Positions 34,076 through 45,756 of a stretch of DNA of 64,000 nt are shown here, in pieces. The DNA is from Pterobdella sp. o SKG-2022 (lineage: Eukaryota; Annelida; Clitellata; Hirudinida; Piscicolidae): the NCBI GenBank assembly GCA_964035795.1, contig OZ038322.1:3568264-3632263 (forward strand), given 5' to 3'. Within the stretch, counting starts at the first letter, position 1, and each line of letters opens with the position of its first letter. A model generated the notes under the pieces. That model ran no database searches and was not told the DNA's origin. It was given only the letters and a program-made list of their open reading frames with translations. The position numbers and the translations under genes were made by a program.

Positions 34076-34260
34076 CCGTATAGTTCAGCTGGTAGGACTA
34101 ATTATCCAAAGTTACTGGGTTCGATCCCACGTGGACCGACAGTTAGAATCTATTCCACAGTGTGTTTTCGCTACATTACATTTTTAGCAGACACTTTGAA
34201 CTAAAATGAAAAGCGCTTTATATATACCGCATTACATTACATTCATAGCACAACACATAT
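34076..34260 (+). mobile_element. tRNA-derived SINE, tRNA head plus unrelated tail
   Basis: The head reads GCCCGTATAGTTCAGCTGG (A-box region) and later GGGTTCGATCCCAC (B box), with a shortened anticodon arm. The tail contains CAGTGTGTTTTCGCTACATT and CACTTTGAACTAAAATGAAA. The same head and tail order occurs at 52.3 kb, which identifies a SINE family rather than a lone tRNA pseudogene. Confidence 0.8.
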
Positions 34261-36180
34261 GAGTAATACAGTAATAAGTAATTTATCCTTACGGTTTTTG
34301 GTAGAAAAATTATTATTTCTGTGTTCATACCATTATTTTAACCGTTTCAAATATCATTGATTGGATAAGATTGTTACCATGTTGTAACGAGATCAAAGCG
34401 AGTTCATCATGATTATGAAAGACTGATCATGCATACAATATAATGGCGATCTGTCGGAAGTACTTCTCTCTTGAAAGAGCACCTGAGCCAGAGGTGCTAT
34501 GCCGATTTTTTTTTCATACTGCAGAAATGACACTGTTCGTTTTCATCCCGCCTTACCACAAGTCGGTCCACATGGAGTAGCGTCCTATGAAACCAATCAA
34601 TTGCGCAACCGAAACCCCAGATAGGGGCGATCAAATGGTCGACTTACTTATCACAAGCTTCCATCTTTGTAAGGCAAGATGATGACCGGATCTGAAGATC
34701 AGTTACAACAGTTGTAAGTTTTTCAGAAAATTTTTTGAATGGTCAATGAGGAAACTGAGCCAAAAATATATCAAAAGTAAAGGCTAACACTTTTCCCTAA
34801 CCATGGCATGTTTTTGATGATCTGCTGAAATATAACAGTGATGTTTATTTTTGGGCGAAGCTTTTGGCACTTTTAGAAGAAACATGCCAAATTTACATCT
34901 AAAATGCATAAAAATGGGTAATTTTTATCAATCGATGCTCCTTCAAACAGCTTAAATGGAAGGACGCTTTTGCACTTAACAGCCAGAAACATTTAACTAA
35001 AGCTTTTCAACAGTAAACATCAACTGATTGCAAATTGATGGATGAATAAGCTTTTATTGATCTGAGAAATTTTTGCCAAAAAAAAATTTTATTTTCTTTA
35101 ATAAATAGTTTATCTTTTCTTCCAAGTTTTTTGAGAGCTTTCTTTGAAAAATGTAAATTTTTCATGATAAGCTTCAAACTTTCACGAAGGAAATTTATAT
35201 AGTGATAATCGATGGAAGCCTAAAAAATATGTTCATATGAATTTGAAGTTTGCTGAGAATTTTGGAGGAATTGAGCAGTTCTAGATGTGAGAAAAAATGA
35301 AGATAAAATAAAACCCTTTAATATGCCTTAAATGTTCACACGATGCACCTCAAAACAATTCTGAAGACAAGCTTGATTCAAATGTTTTTGACTGTACAAT
35401 ATATTAAAAAACAATTGCAAATAAGATTATAATGACATCAACTTTAGAAGTTTCTAGATCACAAAAAAACTTGGAAATGCTTAAACAAACTATTATATTT
35501 GTTTATCGAAAGATCTAGGAAATACAAAAATTTTAAGAAATGTGTTTTTCAGAGGTTATTGCCTAAGGCAAGTTTTTCAAGTATCTTATTCCAAACAGAT
35601 AAACTTGAAATAGGCCTTTTGGATGATACATAAGGAGTCGAGAGGGGGGTTTTTCAACAAAGAAGATATGCGCTGACTCAAAGGTCTGATGCAATGCCTA
35701 AATAAAAAGAACTTCAATATTGAGAATATTGAAAAGGAAATTTTTAAGCTACTTCTTAATGACAATGTCAGTGGGTAACGTTTGTTGTTGAATTGGAAAC
35801 ACTGAAGCGAAATACGATTTTTTGTGGTTCCTACTACCTCGAATAAAAGGTAAAATCATTATTGTGCTGACGTTTATGGTAATGAAAGGCTATTCAGTTT
35901 TTTCCATAAAATTCGTGGGCTTTTAGAATTCTCTTACTTATCGTGGATTCAGCCCTGGCCTGCATAATGAAAGATCATACTTTGTTTTTAGTCTCATCAT
36001 AGGCAGATTTAACATCAAAATGACTGAATGACACGAGACTGACTGCTAATGATTTACGTACTGGTATGGCTTATAGGAGGCAACTATGGAGAAGAAATTA
36101 CGTCATTTCACCGAGCTGAAGATCGGAAGCACAATTTTATGTATTTATGAAATACCTTTGGTTTTGCTGCCTTGAAGCTT
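34261..36180. other. Gene-free stretch with one GC-richer block
   Basis: No recognisable exon. The block at about 34436-34690 is clearly less AT-rich than its surroundings but has no convincing open frame; it may be an old repeat or pseudogene. Confidence 0.35.
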
Positions 36181-36184
36181 TTAA

Positions 36185-36360
36185 TCAACAAGGCGCTTAG
36201 TGTTAGTGGATCTTATTTTTCGTACTTCTTAGTTTGAGTTGAATCAGAGCAACTACAAGATGATGGTCACTGCTGACGTCTGCACCTCTCCTCACTTTGA
36301 CATCCATAAGTGATCGCTTTCATGTTCCATTGAATAGTAGATGGTCGATGTGCGAACATC
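36185..36360 (-). pseudogene. LINE endonuclease fragment
   Basis: The minus strand reads CSHIDHLLFNGT, a stop, then KRSLMDVKVRRGADVSSDHH and a short hydrophobic/basic segment. This is the C-terminal end of an apurinic-type endonuclease domain of RTE-like LINEs (the IDHV and RRGADVGSDH motifs). Decayed minus-strand sequence at 36.4-36.7 kb may belong to the same element, in an unexpected order. Confidence 0.65.
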
Positions 36361-37129
36361 AAGAAAACTTTTGAATGGCTAAATAAGGAAAGAGTGTAGA
36401 GATGTGCCAATTTACTTGCTTTAAACATCGTCTTCACATTCTAAAACCAATTTTGGTTTTCACTTTAGTGCTCAAAAGTTCTTTTTTCATGCCAGTGGCT
36501 TTCAGTAATGCCAGTCAAAAAAGTCGACAAAAGAGTCTAATGCACAGATGGGTGGAAAACTTTCTTGTTGCTGTAGCTGCAAATTCATTTTTTCTTGAGA
36601 CTAAGTTGTTAGCTCTTTGTCAAACTTCCAACCTGCGAAATCAAGTATTACATTCAGTCTGGCTTTTATCTTTCGTCCTTCCCGGCAAAGCTTCCGCCTT
36701 TAGCTCTTAGGGCCATCGAGACACACAAGCACACTAACCACGACAAGTTTGCAGTTCACTGGGTGAGCTTCAAAAATTTTGGAGACAGAAAATATGAAAA
36801 AATAGAAATTCGCACAAAAATGATATAAAATCATTATCTCGATATTTTTTCAAGTCAAAACGAAAAAAAAATCTGATAGCATCTGGTTTTGCATGAAAAT
36901 GTTTCAGCTTAGTATTCATTATAAATTTGAAAAGCAAAGAGAAAAAACAATTGATGCATAAAACATCGCATGCCAGGATGGTAAACCTGGAGATTGTGAG
37001 AAAGAGACGAACAACAACTTTTTAATCAGCTCACAAAAGTAAAAATTTTTAAAGAATCAAAAAAAAATTGAAAAAAATTTGAAAGTAAAAAAGGTGAACT
37101 TGAAGAAAAAAATTTAGGAGTAGATAAAT

Positions 37130-38480
37130 TGGAAGTTTAGAGGCAAAAAATTTAAAACAAACAATTTAAGTGAACAGATAAAAACAAAAATTTTAAAAGG
37201 GAACAGGTAAAAACAAAAAAATTCGAAAGTGAAAAAGTAGAAAGAAAAAGTTTAAAAAAGAACAGGTGAAAACAAACTATTTAAAAGTTAAAAATTAAAA
37301 TTGAACAACTTAAAAAGGAACAGATGAAAATAAACAATTGAAAAGTGAACTTGTGAAAACAAGATTGAGAAGTGAAACGATAAAAATAAAAAATTCAAAA
37401 ATTAACAAGTAAAAACGAACAATTTTGAAGTGAACAAGTAAAACAAACAATTAAAACGTGAATAAGTAAAACAAACATTTTAAAAGTGAACTGGTAAAAA
37501 CAATTTAAAATTGAACAAGTAAAAATAAATAACTTAAGAAAAGAACAGGTAAAAATAAATAACTTGAGAAAAGAACAAGTAAAAATAAATAACTTGAGAA
37601 AAGAACAGGTAAAAATAAACAATATAGAAGCGAACAGTTAAAAACAAATAATTAAAACGTGAACAAGTAAAAATAAACATTTCAAAAGTGAATTGGTAGA
37701 AACAAACAATTTAAAAGTTAACGGGTGAAAATAAACTATTCAAAAGTGAACAGGTAAAAATAAAAAATTTAAAAGTGAATAGGTGAAAATAAACAATTTG
37801 AGAGTGAACAAGTAAAAACAAACAATTTGAAAATGAACTGGTGAGAACAAACAATTCAAAAGTGAACTGGTAAAAACAAGATTTAAGAGTGGACAGATAA
37901 AAATAAACGATTTAAGAGAAACGATAAAAATAAAAAATTCAAAAATTAACAAGTAAAAACGAACTATTTAAAAGTGAACAAGAAAACTAAACAATTTGAA
38001 AATGAAGAGGTAAAAACAAAAAATTTGAGTGAAAAACTGAAAGTAAACAATTTAAAAGTGAACTGGTAAACAAACAATATAAAAGTGAACTGGTAAGAAC
38101 AAACAATTTAAAAGTGAAAAAGAAGAGGTAAAAATAAACAATATAGAAGTGAACAGTTAAAAACAAACATTTTAAAAGTGAACTGGTAAAAACAAACAAT
38201 TTAAAAGTGAACAAGTAAAAGTAAACAACTTGAAAATGAACAGGTAAAAATAAACAATTCAAAAGTTAACAGGTAAAAAACAATTTAAAAGTGAACTGGT
38301 AAAAAACAAACAATTTGAAAGTGAACAAGTGAAAACAAACAATTTGAAAGTGAACAAGTGAAAACAAACAATTTGAAAGTGAACAAGTGAAAACAAACAA
38401 TTTGAAAGTGAACAAGTGAAATTAAAGAATTCAAAAAAGAACAGGCGAAAATAAAAAATTTGAGTGAAAAAGTAAAAATA
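37130..38480. repeat. 29-bp minisatellite, about 1.35 kb, strongly purine-rich on plus
   Basis: About 45 imperfect units of an AACAATTTAAAAGTGAACAGG, then TAAAAAT-type sequence, 29 bp long. Units at about 38300-38420 are nearly identical (AATTTGAAAGTGAACAAGTG followed by AAAACAAAC); outer units are diverged. Short Phe/Leu-rich minus-strand frames are translations of the repeat. Confidence 0.9.
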
Positions 38481-39319
38481 AGCAATTTAAAAAATTTTAA
38501 ATGAATAACCTTTAAAATAGCACAGCACAAACAAGTTAAAAATGAAGGTATAGAACAAAATATTTCAGAATATAAAGTATTAAAAGATAAGAAACTAAAC
38601 TAATGACTTCAACTTTGAAAAAGTAGATCAAAAAAGCAAATAAATAATAAAGAAAAATAGCAATGTTCAAACAAACATGTTCAACATGAATCATTTAAAA
38701 ACGAATTTTTCAAAAAAAAAACTTAAAATAAACAAGATCAAAAAAAGTTAATTTCTATTATTTTAAATTAAAAATTGTTCTTTATACGCTACACTGAAAA
38801 GTATAAAATCACTTTTATAAGCAATGACGTAGAAGACAAACAAATAATGCAAACAACAAATCTATTAATAAAAATGTATTTAGCCATTAAGTTTAATTTA
38901 ATAAACTATTACTAATTAAACTACATTAAAATAAAAATTTACACAGCAAATAGTATATCAAAACTACAAACCTTTGTTGATCTCACTCTTTTTGCAGAAT
39001 AAAATCACTTCTATTACTAAGTTTCCGTGATGAAACTTTTTCAAAATTGAATAATTTTTCCACAATTTATACATTTTTTGGAATTTATTTGTATCGATAT
39101 TTTTTCAATTAATCGCTCTCAATCAAAAAATACGAATGAATGTTTCAATGACGTATGACACAAGAAATGAATATTCTCCAAAACCAACTTTAGAATTGAA
39201 TTAGTTTTGAATTTTTTCAAAATAATTCATATAAATTAATTTTTGAAAAGATATGTCAAACATAAAAACTTAGATATTCATTACGAATTAAATTAACTTT
39301 TAGCCATCTTCTATTTTTA
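38481..39319. other. Gene-free spacer
   Basis: AT-rich sequence between the 29-bp array and a LINE fragment; nothing recognised. Confidence 0.4.
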
Positions 39320-39700
39320 TATGAAAACAACTTGAAAGTGGTGAACAGTTAAAATGTCTAGGTGCAATAATCAGTGATGAGAGTTTGCATGTTGAAACCA
39401 TTTCAAGATCTGCAAAAAAGCAACCAGACTCAGGCCGATGTGGAGAGACCAAAACATCAAACTGGAATGCAAACTAATGCACATACTCTTGCTTTCAATC
39501 CCTTCGTATGCTTGCGAAACATGGACATTCACTGCTAGACTTCGAAAAAATAAAAACAATTGAAATAAGATGCTACTGAAGAATTTTGGGCATATCTTAC
39601 AAGAAACATATGGACTAGAAAAGATTAATTTATAAACCATCTAACGTTGAAGATCGTTGAAGGGCTGAATTGGCTCAAACTTCTCCATTTTCTCCACCAT
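39320..39700 (+). pseudogene. LINE C-terminal fragment
   Basis: Frames on plus give ESGEQLKCLGAIISDE, then KLMHILLLSIPSYACETWTF and RILGISYKKHM. These match the C-terminal RT region of RTE-like LINEs (YLG, IFLYACESWTL and RCYRKIL order). Several frameshifts are present. Confidence 0.7.
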
Positions 39701-40149
39701 GAGCACCCGGGCCACTGCTGGTGGTCTCCCATTAATTATGCTTTGTTATCAATCCATTGTTTTATCTGTTTTATTTTCTTCTATCTTCGACATAGCATTT
39801 TAGTTTTTATTTGTTTCATCACAGGAAAGAGATCTTTGTATATAACATTAATTTGATTAAATGTTTTGAGAAAACTTATTACCGAAAAAAAGGTGGACGT
39901 ATCAGTTAAACAATTCAAATTATTTTCCAACTATATTTTTATCATGGGGTCGAAATATGACATTAGAATAAAAGTTTCCAAACTATTGAAAATAGATATA
40001 CAGTATTCTTTAATGAAAATCTTTGAATATTAAATTTGAAACTGAAAAAATAAATGAACGATGGTGGTAAAATGACTTGTATCGACAAGATTAAAAAGAA
40101 AAACTATCAAAAAAAGCTAAAAGACAATTTTGAATCATAAAAACACAAC

Positions 40150-40215
40150 AATATTTGAATTTTCTATTTTGACGAAGCTTTTCGACATATCCTATATCAT
40201 CATCAGGTAACCGAT
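40150..40215. mobile_element. Half-copy of the AAGCTT-core MITE family
   Basis: GACGAAGCTTTTCGACATAT followed by CATCATCAGGTAACC resembles the MITE arm; no matching second arm is visible. Confidence 0.45.
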
Positions 40216-40559
40216 CAGGTCATGTTTTTATGATTCACAATTTTTAGGCTAATTTATTTGTTTGAGTTCAGATTTTATTATTTTGGGGTTGATATCATTT
40301 GAGTCAAACTGTGTATTTTTGTATAACTGTTGTTGTTATTGTTTTGTTGTATATCTAGGATGTCTAGGAGGTTTCTTTATAGAGTGTAAAGGATGAAGGG
40401 AAAGAGGCTTGTTGGTTATTTTGCGAAGCATTAATGAAAAGCGAAGAGATTTGCGATGGTAGTATTTTGGTTTTTTTGTGTAATTGCTTGTGTTTTTGGT
40501 GCACCCAGTTATTGTCCGGTGCTGTTTTTTGTATGATTTGAAGTTTTTGGAGTCCAAAA

Positions 40560-41270
40560 ACAGCATCAACACCAAACGTTTACTCTACTGGAGTACCACA
40601 AGGTTCTGTTCTTGGACTGCTTTTGTTCACTATACACAGATGATTTGGAAAAGATTGCAGCTTCTTACAATTTGAAAACTCATCATTATTCCGAAGACAC
40701 TCAATTATATGGACATTGATCATTTGATGCATATGCCGACGACACTCAATTATATGGGCACTGCTCATTTGATGCATCAATGGACTTGCAAGAAAGAATG
40801 TCAAAGTGTATTGATGAAATTGCAGCTTGGATGAAAGCCAACCAAATGAAACTCAACAGTTCAAAAACTGAAGTCATTTGGTTCTCGACATGTAGAAGCA
40901 TATGCAAACTGCCAACTCAATCAGTTCGCGTTTAAATGATCATATAGTTCCTTCTGATTCAGTTAAAAATTTTGGTGTCTATTTTGACAAAGATCTAAGC
41001 ATGAAGACTCACATAAAAAAATTATTGCAAATGTCATTTGCATCATTGAAGAAGATAAGAAGCATTAAAAGCTACCTAAACCAAGAGTCACTCAAAAAAA
41101 TTGTATCAGCCTTGATATTGAGTCGAATTGAATATGGAAATATTGCACTAATGAGATTGCCCAAGTTACAAACCAAGAAAATCCGAAAGCCAAATCAATA
41201 CCAGGAGGTAGGAAGTTTGATGACAACTTCTGCAATAAAATATCTACAGTGGCTACAAATTGAAGAATGA
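40560..41270 (+). pseudogene. Non-LTR reverse transcriptase fragment (CR1/jockey-like)
   Basis: Reads STGVPQGSVLGLLLFTI, then a YADDTQLYGH box, then KCIDEIAAWMKANQMKLNSS and KTEVIWFS; after a frame change it gives VKNFGVYFDKDLSMKTHIKK. GVPQGSVLGP, YADD and GVxxDxxLxxxxHI are characteristic RT motifs 4, 5 and C-terminal. A segment of about 40 bp around the YADD box is duplicated in tandem. Truncated at both ends and frameshifted. This family differs from LINEs A and B. Confidence 0.85.
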
Positions 41271-42461
41271 AATACAAGAGGATATAAAAAGTGCATAAAC
41301 GTCCCAAAATGAAAAGAACTTTTGTTTTGGAGCCCAAAAACTACCAGAGATCCCATTTTTTGGTTTTGGTGATGACGCTTCCGGCATTTCCTTTTTTTTC
41401 TCGGCCTGTTAATAGTGAATCCGCCTTTTCATATTTTTGATACGGTCACGAAAAAATTTGAATTGGACGTTTGAAAAAATAATAAAGCAGTTATCAAATA
41501 AAAATAAGGACTGAAAAACTGTTCAAGTTTTCAACTAAATTCTTTGAAATTAAAAAAATTTATTAAACAAATCATTGCTGACACAAGTGCGAATTATGAT
41601 GGGAACAACACCTTACCAAACCAAGACTAAAAAATTTGTTTTTCTGAATGTCACTAATCATTGAAATAAAATAAGATTGCAGCCTTGAAAACTTTGGAGG
41701 TAGGATTTGTTAATGAAAGAAAACCTCTTTTTATGCAATTGCTTAGAATTTAAATTTGAAAGTTTATTGAAAACAAAAATCTTTACATTAAAATAACTCT
41801 GAAACAGTTATTAGAGAGTAAAATCATAAGTTTAGAAGACTTTTGATGGAAATATGAGAACCGTTGAAAATAGAGTGATTCACTAAATCAAATGTATCTT
41901 TAAACTCCTTGGAAATGTAATTGATAGTAAAAACGGAAAAATGATGAAATTTTAAAAATATTTATTAAACCTGGACATGCCAATTAAATTGATCCACTAG
42001 ATCCGAATTGTGAAATAATTTGTTACAAACATTAGTTCAAAATTACATAGTAAAAAAATACAGTAACAAATAGAAAAGTAATAATTTGTAAGGATTTCAG
42101 ACGGCTCTTGAACGTCACAATCATACATTCCAGCATAAAATATAAATCCATCGCCATTATTATCCATGGAAAAACATAAGGAACACCAGAGAGGTTTGAA
42201 ATGTTATATTTTTGAAAAATAATGATAGCTTATGAAATATTGCTCTAATGAGATTACAAAAAAATGCGCTAAATAAATAAGGAGAAAGATAATTTCAAGG
42301 TTTATGATGAATAAAATTGAGTTTATATACTAAAAATTATTATATACAATCATAGATTTGAGAACTATGAAAAAAGATACGAAAATTTCCAATAATTTAG
42401 ATTAGATAATAATAAATTCGACCACAGATGCAGCACTGTGGAAGTAGGGGTATGGGACTCC
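41271..42461. other. Gene-free stretch downstream of ERp44
   Basis: Contains the presumed ERp44 3' UTR (minus strand). No other recognisable feature. Confidence 0.4.
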
Positions 42462-45400
42462 TCATAACTCGTCCTTGAGGATGGTGTACCTACTTCTAGA
42501 AGGGGCGAGGTTTTTGAACTGCGACTTGGGGGGCGAGGTGGCTTTGGTGGTCGGTTTCTGTGTGATTTCGTCCTCTTCCTACGGTGGTGTTACATAATAT
42601 TATGATTTCAAATAAAATAATGGTTTTAAATGTTGGTATTTGGAAATCGAAATGGAGTGTAATGAAAATGAAAATTGTTTAAAATGAAACTAATTCATTA
42701 TTTATATTTTGAAAGTGATTTAATGAAATGGAATTTTAAAAAATGCTGGTCACCAAAGCCAAAGCTCTTTTAAACGTGATTTAACAAAAAAAAATAAATG
42801 AAACAAAAAAAAATGAGTGAACAGGAAAATAGCAAAAGTCCATTAATTTCGAAGGATACGCTGAGCAAAAAGTGACAACTTTGTTACATACGGTAATACA
42901 AGATAATATATGCAGCAATACCAATTATCAACATACGCTTTCAATGGTGGTGCTTTGGTGAGAAGGAATGAGTGTCTATGATGTAGTAATAAATTTTAGA
43001 AATAACAGCAGCACAAATATTCATTATTCAATACAATACCATAACTAATCACATTCCAACAAAGTCTCAAAAGACCACCACGAAACCACTCATAAAGAAC
43101 GTGGCATTTTAAATTTCCATATACACATCAGAGTCACTTACTTATATATAGATAAAAATAAAAAATAAAAAGGCAATCTAGATATAAAGACTGGATATAA
43201 AGTGAGATGGATACAAACATGCTTCCGGTCTCTATGTACAAAGGGTGTGCACCATGATTCGAGTGACCAAATGCTAAATTATATATTGCAAACTAATGTT
43301 ATAACATATGTGAGAAAGCTGAAGCAAAAGAAAAGCAATAAATAGCGGGTATTAACGGAAATATATTGAAATTTTAGTTAATATTTATATTGAAAATGGT
43401 ACTTTGAAAACGATAAACGATGAAGATGGCATTTAATATTGATTTTTTATTGTTATATACAGTATGAAGTGTAGACTAAATACTGCAGCAATAGAGATAG
43501 AAATAATTGAAAAAACATGATTGTTTGATAAGCACAAGTTTAAAACAACTGAATATTTAACGAATCTAGCTAATGATAAGCTTTCAAAACCCATACAAGG
43601 ACTGATTGTGACATTAGCAAGTTATTGAAGGGCCCTTGCAATAGTTAGCATCCTACCGATGCGCCGTTGATCATAATAGATAGTGAAATAAAAGCCGAAA
43701 TATAATTTTAAAAGCAGTGAAATAGTGTTACAAGCACGTGGATACAATGAAACATGGTGAACATACATTATCGCGTGGAATGTGTTTGGTGTCTTTAGAC
43801 GGGTCCTTCATGTTTATATGCATCAAATCAAACCATTAGACTAATTTCAAACGAAAATAATAGAGTACACTCAATTAAACATACATCTCTGATAGGAGCA
43901 TTTTGAGTCGATGCCTATGAAATGTATTGAAAATTATCAAAAAAAAATCCATATAAACAATGAAAACTCGTGAGCGCCTTTAAATCAAAGGTTCTGATTC
44001 ATGCACAATAACTAACATTCTACGTCATAACTCACATTTTACGTCATGACTTCCTAAACATTCTACGTCATTGGCACCATACGTTACGCCATAACTCAAT
44101 AAACATTCTACATCATAACCCACGTGACTCACGTCATCAAAGGGCACGTGTGTGGGTGCCTCAGTAGATACAGGGTCCTCCTTCACAGGCTGCGTGAGTT
44201 GATCATTTCACCATCAAGGTGGGTGAACGAACAAACATACGAAAATAATGTTACAATAATAATAATAATAATGATGATAATGGAACAACTTATTTGTTAT
44301 TATTGTGATGATTATTAAGGTTATTCATGACAACCCCCCTGCAAACCTCGATGGCCACTGGATCAGGTCCATTGTGAAACTCTCTATGCAGCTTGCCTGA
44401 CCTTCACATTACATAGAAATGGTTTTATTGATCCTTTCAATAATATCATGTGGTGTTGAAGCAATAGATTTATTATAAAAAAAGAAAAATTTTGCTTTTT
44501 GTTTTTATCGTAGGTAACATAAAATAAACTATTTAATCTATTGATTGTTGAAAATATTGGACTTCAACACTAAAATAATCAGCGTCATGGCAGCCTAATT
44601 TGGCTTGATAGAAGGTGGAGTGGTGAGGAATTATGGACAGTCATATTGCAACGATGGCCCACCTGAGGTCTTGTATGAACTGCAGCAGAGCTCCTGGTTT
44701 CCTGTGATGATGGAGGTTGTGTTTAGGAGTAGTCGTTTAACAATATTAATAAGACTCTACTGCATCACATTGTAATGCAGGAATGATTTATATGCATTCA
44801 AATAATATAGAATATAATATTCATGATGCAAAAACAACTGAGATGAAATTGAAAAATATAAAAGCATGAATAAATGAGTGAAAGTTAATATGGAAAAATG
44901 ATTGTTCACAAAACTGGTTAACTACTACTTAAATTTAAATAATAAAACGAACTTTATATGAAAAAGAGAAAAATGCTAAAAAATCTGAAAAAATGCACCA
45001 AGATACTTGACCAAATACATAAAAACATAGAAACGCAGATTACTGCAGAGATACATGAAGACACTCAACAAAAATTTATACACAGATCAACGCAGAAACA
45101 CTCAAGGAGACACAGAAAAACAAAAGGACTGACTCGAGGTGTGTCTTGAAGTCGTGGGGCCACACATACATATGCTTAAAAGAGTCAATGGCGATCAAAG
45201 GGAGGTCGCTGGCGCTCTTGCCTTGATGAGGGTTTATGGTTTGTGTGAAGTCAACTTTTTGTACGTGGGTTTGGTGATGAGGTTTAGATGTTTACTTAGT
45301 AATATTGTATTGTTTGGAAGATTACATGAATATATTTAACTGTATTTCAAATTTCAAAAACTTTCTGGGTAATGAAATATTGGGAATGCAACATACTCCA

Positions 45401-45698
45401 ATGATTTATAAGAAAGAAATTAAGCGAAAATTAAAATCAATAATAATTTAACAACAGACAAAATCGACATTTTTGAAGATTAAATTTTGAAAGTGCATCA
45501 GGAAGTGAAATAAGAGAGGTGATACCAAGGTGGTGAAGAGGGTGAGCAAACTTTATGCCATCAGCAACCAGGAAGTTTATATTGTCTGTGTTCGTGAGCA
45601 ATCATCAAGTTAGCGATTCAGTCAATATTACCATCAAAATTAAGTGATTTTAAAAAAATGAATAAACCAGATATCTGAAAAAGATTAGTCATATGCCT

Positions 45699-45756
<58 letters not shown>

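Noticed and set aside
34076..34142. Functional tRNA gene
   Set aside because: The anticodon arm is shortened and the acceptor ends do not pair properly; the SINE tail shared with another copy explains it better.
37395..38530. Phe/Leu-rich minus-strand frames resembling membrane proteins
   Set aside because: They are translations of the 29-bp minisatellite.
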